DNA of 64,000 bases, taken from Diadophis punctatus similis. Taxonomy: Eukaryota > Chordata > Lepidosauria > Squamata > Dipsadidae. Below the pieces are notes generated by a model. It worked only from the letters and a program-made list of their open reading frames with translations, ran no database searches and was not told where the DNA came from. Made by a program: the position numbers and the translations under genes. Below, piece after piece: positions 50,976 to 61,947 of the stretch (position 1 is the first letter of the stretch; each line of letters starts with the position of its first letter). The stretch covers positions 155,471,466-155,535,465 of the forward strand of contig JALIGW010000001.1 in NCBI GenBank assembly GCA_023053685.1. Direction: 5' to 3'.

Positions 50976-52478
50976 TTATATCATATAAGAAGGCTCCTTT
51001 ATGATCCCTAGGAAGCATTTCTGACTTCTTTTACTATGAAAGGCCAGAGACAAAATGTTTATATACACACATACCTATACACTTACATCCTCTACCTATA
51101 CAGAAAGAGAACGTTCTTCCCATTATATCCCATGCCAGTTTAATTTCTTTCCTTATTTTCTATTGAATCCAATAGTCAAATAATTGGAGGAATCTGAAAT
51201 ACTAAATATTGATGGTCATATATTGAAAATATGGTCCTATATTGAGATTTGAATGAAAAATATTGATCCTTTTTAACATTTTAGATACTTAATGAAAGTC
51301 CTCCTTTGAGGACATCTGCTCCCCCATATCCATTAAAAAGACTCTTATTTCATTGCACTCCTAAAAATTGAGTGGTTCTCATAAAACTCAGATAAAACTG
51401 CAAAAAAAAAAAAAAAACCTTGCTAAATACACACCACCAGAGGGCTGTATCACTGCAGCATTACACCCTACCTCAAAATGTAACTAATTTACTAAAGTTA
51501 GGATGGCAACCTTTGTAGCAGAATCTATGCAACACATTCTCAATTTCAAGTGTACCTTTTTTAATACATCGCCTATCTCTTGGGATACACACTCCAGTAT
51601 TTTAACACAATGATGGCAAAATTAGATGCCAGTTCTTGATTCTTCGGTGCTCCAAAATTGGAGGCAGACAACTGCTTTGTTGAATCAGGCTAAAAAGTCC
51701 ATGTAATCTAGTATTTGTTTCCACAATAGCTCAGATCTGCCTCCTTTAAATTTGTTTACCCCTACCGTATTTTTTTTAAATGCTGATTCTCTGCTATGAA
51801 AACTTAGAGTTGCAGCTGATTGGCTCTCGTTATCAAATCATTTTGATGTTTCATTCTGCAAAGCTTCTTTAAACAATAGACGCCATTCATACAATTCTAT
51901 AGAAAGCTTCAATTTCGAATCATGTTTAGTCCAACTAACAAGTAGGGGGAAATTAGCTAGCGGGATTTTAAGCCAAATAGTAAAATTGGTGATATTGGGT
52001 TGTCTAATTTAGAACCTGTTTATAAAACAGATCCATTTGATAACTAGACAGACATTACTCGGCAACATTCATGTGAGGTAAAACACAAATGCTAATCATG
52101 AATTAATATATTTGCTCAGAAGTAAATGTAGCTGCCGTCTCCTCAGGTTGACATATTCATTCTGACATATTCATTCATTCATTTTTCTTGTTCTATGTTC
52201 TATGATGGAATAGTAGGAACTTTGGGAAAATCAAACATTTCTCTGGATGATAGAGTGATGTGGACAAGCTTCCTATACTTAGTCCTTTAAAAGCCCTTCC
52301 TGTACAAGTAGATCAAATCAGCCACCATTCCACTCTAAATTTTCCAGTTCAAGTGAGGTTCTTGACATGTTATGACAGTGCACTTGAAGGTGAGGACACT
52401 GGAGGCAGTTAAAGGGCGGCAGTACAAGCAAGAAATTGGGAAGACTGAATGGATGGTCTCTATTACATAGCCCACACT
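50976..52478. other. Upstream flank, no gene
   Basis: About 1.5 kb, AT rich, with a 15-base poly(A) near 51402. No repeat recognised. Confidence 0.5.
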
Positions 52479-52789
52479 CAGGGGTGAAATCCTCCCGGTT
52501 CGCTGTTACCTGTTGGTTGCCGCACTGCCGAAGAAGCTGGTGGCATTCGGGGTGTGGGGCTTCCCCCGCCCACTTCCCCCGCCCGCCTGGACGCTGGCAT
52601 TTGCGTTTTTTTTGCCCTCTGCGGAAGCAAAACGCTTTGTGCATGCGCAGAGGGCAAAAGAACGCAAATGCCGGCATTCAGGCAGGCAGGGGAAGCAGGC
52701 GGGGGAAACCCCGCGCCCCGAACGCCACCAGCTTCTTCGGCTGTGTGGCGACCAACAGGTAAGAGCGAACCGGGAGGATTTCACCCCTG
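52479..52789. mobile_element. Long palindromic MITE (full foldback)
   Basis: The element is one inverted repeat: about 145-base arms beginning CAGGGGTGAAATCCTCCCGG and about 87 per cent alike by eye, around a loop of about 22 bases at 52623-52644. CAGGGGTG termini suggest a hAT relative. No clean target duplication is seen. Similar frames on both strands are explained by the palindrome. Confidence 0.85.
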
Positions 52790-55068
52790 CCACAAATGAA
52801 ACTAAGGATGGCGGGGGCAACTAAGGAGAGGTAGGGAAAGAAATGAAGAAGAGAAAGTAAAGACTGCCAGACAGACTGAGGCCCACTAGCCTTGCTGTAT
52901 TCCTCCCTCCAGATTTTCTTTTGCCCCAAATCCAAAACAATAAAAAAAGGTCTAGATTTCAGTTCTGCCAAACTGCAGCCCACAAAGAACAATTAATCCG
53001 AACTGCCTTGATACAAGGCTTGGGGTTCAAAGCAAAAGGATGTTATTATCTTTTTCATTCTGTGCGCACACCTGTTCTCAAGCTAACTCAGGATATTGCT
53101 TTTTGATCTCCAAGGCCTTAAACAACTCTTGATTGCAGTGGTTAAAAACAGAGAATGAATAAACAAACTTTAGACCAGGAAAGACAATAGCTTGATTTCC
53201 CTGTTATAGATCTGGGCATTACTCAAGATTATCAAAAGAAGCTGTACTGGGTGTTAATTTATAGTTACTCATGCTAGTTCTTTCTGCATTATGTTTACTC
53301 TACAAACTGACTTTTCCTGAGTGGAAAAATGTATTATTTTTATCTTTGGTCAAGAACCAGCTATATCTTTTATATTGTTATTTTATTATTTTAATAGTTT
53401 TTCTCCTTTGTGTGCAGTTTTGCTTTATGTGGGAAAAATATAAAAATGTATCAGTTTATTGGTTAAACTTGCTGATGATCGCGATTTCACCCGCTTGAAT
53501 TTAGTGATACATTATCTAGCTTGTCAGAGCATTTCTAAATAGAGTAAAAGTTTTAACTCCAGATTTTTTTAAAAAAAAATCTAGTCTGAATCTAGCAACA
53601 ATAGTACTGCACTCTTCTTCTCTGTTACATGTTACTTTCAGATAACTACTTTTCATTTTAAGAATATATTATTATATTGCAATTTGTTTATATTGTATTT
53701 TGCAATTTGTTTATATTATATTTTGCAATTTTTTACTCTTTCGTAGTAATCTCTGTTCACAAAGTTCTTAGTCAAAATAGAAATAATACAAGAAAGGTGG
53801 TAGGGAAGACATAGAAGGAAAAAATAGTTTAAAGTAGGAGTTGGACACAGCTTGTGGTTGATGGAACAATTATGTGTGGGACTACATAGTAGTTAGGAAA
53901 AACTGTCTTAGACAGAGCTTTCCTGTCTCAGTTCCTGATTTCAAACCCAGTACTTCTGAATTCAGTCTACTACAAACCAAGACCATCATGATAATGAGGT
54001 CTTAGGCAAAGTACCATATAGGCTGCCAAAATACCCTTGCACTCTCAAAGATGCCAATAATACACAGCTGCAGTTCATACATTTAGCTGCCAAAGGAGAA
54101 AGTTGGCATTGAACACAGATGTGCAAAATAGGCCAAACCTTAACAATAACAATATATTCAATATATTCTTAGTAATTATGAAGAACTTTGCAAAATGCCC
54201 TTATACTCATTGCTACTGTGGTAGAACAGTCAAGAATGAAATGTCCAAGTTCATAACTACTGAGGGAAACTACAGGGGAAAGGTATTTTATTTCTTCCGT
54301 ATGATTCTAGTTCTATCCTTTGGAATATAATTGACTTTTTATAAGATGTTTGTATGTGGTTAGGCTTTTACTAACAATAGAGAAAAGCTTAGGAATTAAA
54401 TCTGGCTAACTGCTAAATGATTTATTTGCTTTTTGTGTTAATGCTTCTACCCTTCTTCTGTTATGCTTTTATGAACCCTTTTCTGATAAATCCATAAAGC
54501 ACATATCCTTGAAACAAATATTACAGCTGTGAAGCACTTCAGATCTGCAGACATAATGGACCTTGGAAGTCTTCAGGGTATCTCACCTTTCTGCATCATC
54601 TCAAAACAGGTCCTGTGGTCTCGGGAAAGATGCAAGTGCTTTAAAGAGTTGTAAATAGGTGAAAAAATTATACACAGAGATACACATCAGGCTCCAAAGT
54701 ACAATCAGGCCCTAACAATGTGGGATGTGATCAGATGGATTATTGCTTTTCTAAAGTTCAATCTGAGATGTCTTGAAAGTGCCACCTTGTGTAGACAGAA
54801 GTAACCAGAATAGCACCAATACAAGGCTGCTGTGTTGTCTACCGATAGGATTTTGGACCTAATTCAACCGATAGTAATAATCTTGAAAGCCAGTTATGGC
54901 ACAAACACTGGGATATCAATTCAGTGCCTTGCCATAGTTTAGTTGCCCATGCAGTCCACGTCTAGAGAGGGTCTGATGAAAAGAATGAGAGGTAGAGGGA
55001 GTATAGGCTAAACACCAGGTCCTTGCCATGATCGTCCCCCACTTTGGAATAATCTTCCTCTGGATGTA
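52790..55068. other. Upstream flank, no gene
   Basis: About 2.3 kb of AT-rich DNA. A tandem pair of GCAATTTGTTTATATT units lies at about 53680-53725. Confidence 0.5.
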
Positions 55069-55076
55069 GGTTGGAC

Positions 55077-55626
55077 CAGTGGTGGGTTCCTACCGGTGCA
55101 GTCCACTCTATAGCACCGGTAGCGGCCCGCTGGTGATGTCACAGTACCGGTGAGGTCGGTTGCCGGTTCCTGGGCGCCGCCATTTTTTTTTAAAAAAATA
55201 TTTTTAAAAAACATTTCTTCTGCGCATGCCCAGAAGCTGAGCTTCTGGCACTGCTCATGCGCTGCCTTCTACCCCACAGTGAGTCCAAGCAGGGGAGGAT
55301 GGCTGAGGGAGTGCATGAGACACTGAAAGAACGGGCGGCAGGAGCTATCTCCATTCCCCTCCCTTCAGCAGTCCGAGAAGCCACGAACGTGGGGTGATGA
55401 TCCTAGGCATTTTCGCACGTTTGAGGCTTCTCGAGCTGCTGAGGAGAGGGGGAATGGGCGGCAGGACCTATCGCAGTTCCCCTCCCTTCAGCAGTCCGAG
55501 AAGCCATGCCCACCCAGTCACATGCCTGGCAAGCCATGCCCACCTGGTCACATGGTTGGCAAGCCGCACCCACAAAATAAACCACGCCCACAGAGTGGTA
55601 GTAAAAAAATTAGGAACCCGCCCCTG
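55077..55626. mobile_element. hAT MITE (long family), duplication GGTTGGAC
   Basis: Ends CAGTGGTGGGTTCCTACCGG and AGGAACCCGCCCCTG; GGTTGGAC on both sides (55069-55076, 55627-55634). About 550 bp, collinear with 46946-47500. Confidence 0.94.
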
Positions 55627-55811
55627 GGTTGGACCTCATTTCTTCTTGCATTTTATAACCTTGTAAAAAGTATTGCACTCCAACATACCTTTGGCTCTAA
55701 TGTAGATGTCCTTCACTGTTAATTTTTTCAGTGTGTAAGGTTTTTAAAAGCCATTATTGTACTTACGTTGCTTATGCTTATTCTTCAGCTTGGATGGGAG
55801 TGATCTACCAA

Positions 55812-56203
55812 TACAGGTAGTCCTTGACTTACAACAGTTTGTTTAGTGACTGTTCAAAGTTACAATGGCACTGCAAAAAAGGGACTTACGACCATTTTTC
55901 AAACTTATGACCATTGCAGCGCCTCTATGATCATGTGATCAAAATTCAGGCGCTTGGCAACTGGTTTATATTTATGACATTAGCAATGTCCCAGGGTCAC
56001 GTGATCCTCTTTTGCGACCTTCTGACAAGCAAAGTCAATGGATTCACTTAACAATCGTGTTACCAACTTAACTGCAGTGATTCACTTAACAACTGTGGCA
56101 AGAAAGCTCGTAAAATGGGGGAAAACTCACTTAACAAATGTCTCACTCACCAACAGAAATTTTGGGCTCAATTGTGGTCGTGAGTCGAGAGGACTTACCT
56201 GTA
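55812..56203. mobile_element. TIR element (TACAGGTAGTCCTTGACTTA)
   Basis: Left end TACAGGTAGTCCTTGACTTA and right end TGAGTCGAGAGGACTTACCT with GTA are inverted. Multiple CACTTAACAA units inside. Confidence 0.85.
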
Positions 56204-57665
56204 CTGTGAAACAAACAAATGAATACATTTAGAGCGGAAGAGTGCCTCCGTACTCTAGGCCAGAGTTCCTTGCAAAGAGTTGGTAATATCAAGATACAAG
56301 AAGTTACAGTCTTGCCTGCAAAGGTGAACTCCAGGTTCTCTCTTCCACTTCTTCTCTTTTGCTACAATAGGCTAAAGGGGGAAATGCCCTTCCCCTGGAC
56401 TCCAAATAGTAACATTTGGAAATAGTGAAAAAATTCTCCATTTTGCATTTCAGCAGAAAAGGGAAACCAGAGCAAATCCACACAGCTCTTGTTGAGAAAG
56501 ATAAAGAACAAATTGCAGCAAGTCCCAATTTGTTATTTGCTGCTTCCAGCTCAGTTTCATAGTTCTCAGTGATGAATGTTCTTCCATCAGCACTTGAAAA
56601 TCCTGCAGTGACAAACTGGATTCAGAATTGGATACTGATCACATGGCCAAGTTTTTATGCCAGGTTAGCAACTTTAGTTTCAGTTTACATTTGTTCTTTT
56701 TTTTAAGGAAGGGAGCAATGAATTTTTCCCCCCAGAAAGAATAACATTTTTAATCATAGCTTTGGGGTAGGAAAACAGCAGGCTCATTTACTGCACTTTC
56801 ATGCAGCAACAAATACATACTTATCAACAAATATCAACATTTTAAATTTCTGGATGACTTCATCTCCAACATTAACTTCTTGAAACACATAAGTGCTCTT
56901 CAAAGATAATCAGGAAATGTTTTTAAAAGTGCCCAAGTTTCATAATTAATTCGCAATCCATACTTTTTTTTTTGGCTTCTGGCAATCAGAAGTAATTAAA
57001 CCTAAAAGGAATTATTGGAAGGGAAGAAGGGAGTGGAGCAGTATTATTTTTCAGTCTGGTGTTTACAATTAATTAAACATTAAATAAGTGAAAATGAATT
57101 CCCTGGTAGTGTTACTTTTTTCCCTTAGAGAAAATAGAAGCTCATAAAGTAGCTTATAGAATTTCTTGTTTTTATCTGACAAAGCCTGTTTTTTTCCAAG
57201 TACAATAAATGTTGTACCTTTAATACCTTTTCAAGAATTAAATTCCTCGTTTTCCTTTAAGGCATTCTTAATGAAAACACTCTGATCAACCCAACATAAT
57301 TTTACAAAAAGGAGCCAAAATCCATGTCACTGCTAGATAAATTCAGTGGTTTTAACAGATTCTGATTTGAACATACAGCAAACAACCCTTTTTCCTAGCT
57401 CTGTTTTCTTAGAACTGTGATTATTTCACTTTATTTTTGTTCCTAGTATTTCTTCATTCAACCGTGAGCAAAACTTTGTTCACCCGTTTTCCAAGTAAAG
57501 TCCCAGATTCTGTGGAAATTTCTCACCTTAATTATTCTTTATCTGTGACTGTGACTTAATGGTTGCTGATTGCTTTAGGCCTCTTATACAGTAGTTTGCA
57601 TGCAGTCCTCTATTTTCGCATTAAATTAAGTACATTCTAGAATAATAAGAGTTTAACAATTCTAC
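56204..57665. other. Upstream flank, no gene
   Basis: No repeat or exon supported. Confidence 0.45.
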
Positions 57666-57821
57666 CTGGCTTTCCATTAAATGCTCCATCTTCTTCAGCT
57701 GAACACCTCCTGTGTCATGAATCTGTAGCACCTTTTCCTTTTCGTATTGTGAGAGCAAATTGTGGGATTCCAGATATTGTTGAATTGCAATGATTAGCTT
57801 TGTGACAGGTTGTTTACCTCT
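57666..57821 (-). other. Exon-like open frame of unknown origin
   Basis: The - strand is open for 52 codons with protein-like composition. It reads QPVTKLIIAIQQYLESHNLL near the start and GGVQLKKMEHLMESQ at the end, followed at once by a donor-like CAG|GTAGAA. The upstream edge is a TAG stop and there is no convincing polypyrimidine acceptor (CACAAAG precedes the best-looking part). No Met opens the frame. I do not recognise the protein. It could be an exon of a gene further right, a fossil exon, or chance. Confidence 0.3.
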
Positions 57822-58302
57822 CTATCTTCAACCTTTCATTTTCAGGAAATCTGACAGGTTTTGTATTCTTTTCTATTATAAAAGGTATTTAGTTCTAAAA
57901 CTCTTCTTTGGCTCTTTTGGTAGTCAAGGTTAATTTTCATTGAATGTTCTGGCCAAAAGTAAACATACAGAGATATACCAAGTTTTGTCCTTCATGAGCA
58001 TTTTAAAAAAGATGCAATCCATCATCAGTTTGGAGTTCCTACCCTCCCACAAGAGACCCAAGTCTAGCCCCCATGAATTTTGTTGATCCTTATCTAGCGC
58101 CAATTTTGCTTGAAAGTTAATAGTATGTAATAAACTTTTAGTGCTTTGAACTCAATTTCTGTTCCTAGTTTCTTGTGCCTTACATATACCCCACTATATA
58201 ATATATACATAGATTCAAATACATATTTCTATTTCAAAATTATGATACAATTTTAAAATATTGTTGAGAACTACACCTTGATTTCTTTGTTTCTTATCTT
58301 TC
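57822..58302. other. Flank right of the exon-like frame
   Basis: No matching upstream exon or acceptor was found for the 57666-57821 frame. Confidence 0.4.
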
Positions 58303-58310
58303 TCCTAGTT

Positions 58311-58698
58311 CAGTGATGGCAAACCATTTTTCCCTCAGGTGCCAAAAGCGCGTGCGTGCGCGCTATCACGCATGTGTGAGTGCCCACACCCATAATTCAG
58401 TGCCTGGGGAGGGCAAAAACAGCCTCCCCCGCCCCCACAGAGGCCCTCTGGAGGCCAGAAATGGCCCGTTTCCCAACTTCGGGTGGGCCCGGTAGGCCCG
58501 TTTTTCGCCCTCCCCAGGCTCCAGAGGCTTCCCTGGAGCCTGGGGAGGACAAAAACACCCCCCGGAGGCCCCCGGAAACCTAAAATGCCCTCACAGAGCC
58601 TCTGCACCCTGGATCTCAACTAGGACAACGCTCGCGTGCCGGCAGATATGGCTCCGCATGCCACCTGTGGCACGCATGTCATAGGTTTGCCATCACTG
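58311..58698. mobile_element. hAT MITE (GTGATGGCGAACC family), duplication TCCTAGTT
   Basis: Ends CAGTGATGGCAAACCATTTT and ATAGGTTTGCCATCACTG; TCCTAGTT at 58303-58310 and 58699-58706. Confidence 0.94.
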
Positions 58699-58802
58699 TC
58701 CTAGTTTCTGTGTGCATGAATGTCTTTCTTCCTCACATCTTTCCTCCTCCTTTTTCTAGATCCTTCTGAAGATTCTTTATCAAATTTAGTTAAGGAACAC
58801 CC

Positions 58803-59114
58803 CAGGGGTGGGTTCTAACTTACCTTGCTGCCGATACGCTTCCTCCCACACCGCGTGGGTGTGTGCGTGCTTTGCGTGGGAATGCGCAGTGCCAAGGATA
58901 TTTGTTTTTAAAAAGCCCAAAAACAAGATGGCAACACATGCACAGTGCTGGAAACTTGGCTTCTGCGCATGCTCAGAAAAAAAATTCAAAAAAAAGATGG
59001 TGGTGCCCATGGACCGGCACCAACCGAACCGGTTCTGTGATGTCATTGTGACATCACCAGCGGGTCACTACTGTTTCGGGTGAACCGTTCCGAACCGGGA
59101 GGAACCCATCTCTG
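58803..59114. mobile_element. hAT MITE (GGGGTGGGTTC medium family), duplication GAACACCC
   Basis: Ends CAGGGGTGGGTTCTAACTTA and GGAGGAACCCATCTCTG; GAACACCC on both sides (58795-58802, 59115-59122). Confidence 0.93.
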
Positions 59115-59122
59115 GAACACCC

Positions 59123-60147
59123 ACCCTATATACTAAGAAAGATTTTCCCCCAGAGAAACATATTTTTGCTTTGTGTTTTATGTGGTCAGCTCTGTCTTAG
59201 CTTATGGCCCACAATACATAGTTAAACATCATGTAAGAGTGATATATCAGAAATTGGAGGCAATAAAAGCTCTTAACACAAAAGATCAACTTGTAGAAAT
59301 CTTGGTGCAGGTGGAAGAATTACCAGCTGCTACTTTATATTTTCAGCATGCCTGTGCCTAAAATTTCTTTTGAAATCTTCAGCCTTGACAGCTGGACAAT
59401 CCATGCTTGCAAATGTACCTCACTAAACTCGAGAGGGAAAATGAAAACAATAACTGTTCTTTTAGATTGTGCATTTTAATAGAATATTCTCAATGTTTAA
59501 TGAAATCATATGAATATTCCCCATCCCCAATTTTTAGACATTTAAGACTTGTTGCATAAGGGAGGGAGGGAGACGGAGAAGAAGAAGGAGGGGTGGAGGG
59601 AGATATGGATGTGCCATAGGACACTTGAGGACATTTTTGTATTATTATATTATTATTATATTATAGATATTGAGGTCTTTGTAACCAGAGACAAATAATA
59701 GGGATTGTATCTAAAAACTGAAAGTGACCTTAAAAGAGCATTTTTTATTATGACATATATGCACACTTCATTCACTTATCTAGTAAACATGGTGAACCTT
59801 CTGTCTGATAAACAATAGTAATGACTGTTAAGCTAGGTTACAATTCACAATAACACTTAAATCTTCTGGAGAAAAAAATATATGTTTTCTATCTTTGCTT
59901 GGACAACAACTACAAGAACTGTGCATCACTTTGGTTTCGTAGAGAAAAGGGAATGATCATGTAGCACCCAATCTTTCTTACACCAAGCTTCCTAGTGTTG
60001 CTGTTATTTGAAATTGGTTAAATAGAGCTATGTTGAAGCAAAAAAGAACTGAAACCACACACAAAAGCCAAACACAATTCACTTTTCTGAATCAACTGTA
60101 AAGTGAGGGGGTCCTTGGTGGTCTATGAGTTTGGTTGTTTTCTTGCA
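59123..60147. other. Upstream flank, no gene
   Basis: About 1 kb with a short (TTA)n near 59640. No repeat family or exon recognised. Confidence 0.5.
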
Positions 60148-60148
60148 T

Positions 60149-60235
<87 letters not shown>

Positions 60236-60239
60236 TTTT

Positions 60240-60282
<43 letters not shown>
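60148..60282 (-). repeat. (AAAT)n array growing from a SINE tail
   Basis: About 135 bases of TTTA on the + strand, continuous with the SINE 3' end at 60283. The one irregular unit is near 60237. Confidence 0.97.
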
Positions 60283-60513
60283 TGAGCTTTATATACCGCC
60301 TCACAGTGCAAGCACCCTCTAAGCGGTTTACACCAGTAAGCAATGTATATTTATATTGCCCCCAGCAATCTGGGTCCCCATTTTACCTACCTCGGAAGGA
60401 TGGAAGGCTGAGTCAACCTTGAGGCGGTGAGATTTGAACTGCTGACCTGCGGATCACAGTCAGCTAAAGTGGCCTGCAGTACTGCCTCGAACCGCTGCGC
60501 CACCTCGGCTCTA
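60283..60513 (-). mobile_element. tRNA-derived SINE, AAAT-tail subfamily
   Basis: Nearly full-length - strand copy with head CGAGGTGGCGCAGCGGTTCG, GTTCAAATCTCACCG centre and GAGGCGGTATATAAAGCTCA end. A short foldback-A fragment (ATTACCCAAACTAGGTAACA) follows at 60520-60539. Confidence 0.9.
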
Positions 60514-60904
60514 AATTTGATTACCCAAACTAGGTAACATCTGGAGAAAATCACAAAATACAAAGACTTGCAAGTAGAAGTAGAATGACAGGCAAAAGAA
60601 AGCAAAGATAGTACTAATAGTAATAGGTGCCTTGGGTTTAATCCCCCAAAAAGTTGGAATACCACTTAATACCATCGGCAATGACAAAAGCACTTTGAGT
60701 CAATTGCAAAAGGCAGCTTTATTTGGAACAGCTTACATCCAATGATGATACCTTTAACACCATCAAACAACAACATCTGTGTATTCTAGTTCCTTGGAAA
60801 GAATATATGGATGAAAATGCCAAATACAATCTAAATAGCTGACTATGTGACAAGCTCTAATATCCTTTAACTGGATGCAGGCATGGAATAGTCTCTACCC
60901 TTGT
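60514..60904. other. Flank with a foldback-A fragment
   Basis: Beyond the short family A fragment no feature is recognised. Confidence 0.45.
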
Positions 60905-61129
60905 TCCAAAGGTGCTTTTTTCAAGAGGCAACTGGACTTTCTGTTTTTTCTTTGAAGACGTTTCACTTCTCATCCAAGAAGCTTCTTCAGCTCTGATTGG
61001 ATGGTGGGAAATGGAAGAATTTCTACCATCCAGTCAGAGCCAAAGAAACCTCTTGGATGGGAAGCAAAACATCTTCAAAGAAAAACCAGGAAGTCCAGTT
61101 GTCTCTTGGAAAAAAGCACCTTTGGGACC
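60905..61129. repeat. Foldback repeat family B, complete palindrome
   Basis: The left arm (about 60905-61013) and right arm (about 61020-61129) are inverted copies starting CCAAAGGTGC and ending GCACCTTTGG. The left arm, read on the - strand, keeps CTGAAGA at 60990-60984 and GAAAC at 60964-60960. Confidence 0.85.
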
Positions 61130-61780
61130 ATCATGACTTGGATGACTAAGAATCATTGTGATTTTAGAAAGTTGACCTGACGTTCTAATTTTCAGTTGAA
61201 AACTCCATGGATAGAGCCTCTTGCTGCAATGGCTGGCTTGTTCAACAGCTGAACAGTCAGAAAACATATTAAGGTATATATCAGAGGGAAGACAGCCAAG
61301 AACCATATCCCAGCAGGCCCTCTCTTGACCATCTGCTGGTTGAGGATGTTTCCTGCATAAAGATACAGCAGGGGTGGGAATATAAATAGTGATATGTGGA
61401 TTACTATTAAACCAGTCCATTTTACCATCCACTTTAAAAAGGCATTATTCCAAATTACCTTTTCTAATCATTTCCGCCCAAAAAATATTTATTTTTAAAA
61501 TTGACATGCATTTCATTTTAATCTTTGCCTAACAAATGGTGCCTTTATATATGACATCACCTAATGCATACTGTTTTTAATATATGTTGCCTCTAACAAG
61601 ATATTACTTTTCACCCATAGGCATCAATTCAGATTTGGAACAGTTAATAGAATATCCTGCTATGTTACAAAGGGCATCCATCTTTTGTCTCAACCCTGTA
61701 ATAGTAGAATGAGATACAGAAACAAACACAACAACGTCATCTGCAAATAAAACCAATTTGCGTTCAAATGAGTCATATTT
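61130..61780. other. Flank, possible LINE remnant
   Basis: The stretch at about 61610-61770 (AGGGCATCCATCTTTTGTCT, ATCTGCAAATAAAACCAATT) resembles old LINE coding sequence but is too decayed to assign. Confidence 0.35.
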
Positions 61781-61784
61781 ATTT

Positions 61785-61947
61785 ATTTATTTGTGAGATT
61801 TATATACCGCCTCACAGTGCAAGCACTCTCTAAGCGGTTTACACCAGTAAGCAATGTATTTTTATAATGCCCCCAACAATCTGGGTCCTCATTTTACCTA
61901 CCTCGGAAGGATGGAAGGCTGAGTCAACCTTGAGCCGGTGAGATTTA
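61785..61947 (-). mobile_element. tRNA-SINE truncated at an L2-like LINE junction
   Basis: Copy of the AAAT-tail SINE running from TTTATTTATTTATTTGTGAG to GAGCCGGTGAGATTT, where it stops and AATTT units of the neighbouring LINE begin. The tRNA head is absent. Confidence 0.85.

Noticed and set aside
52436..52992. Several overlapping frames with similar peptides on both strands
   Set aside because: The similarity is due to the 311-bp palindrome.
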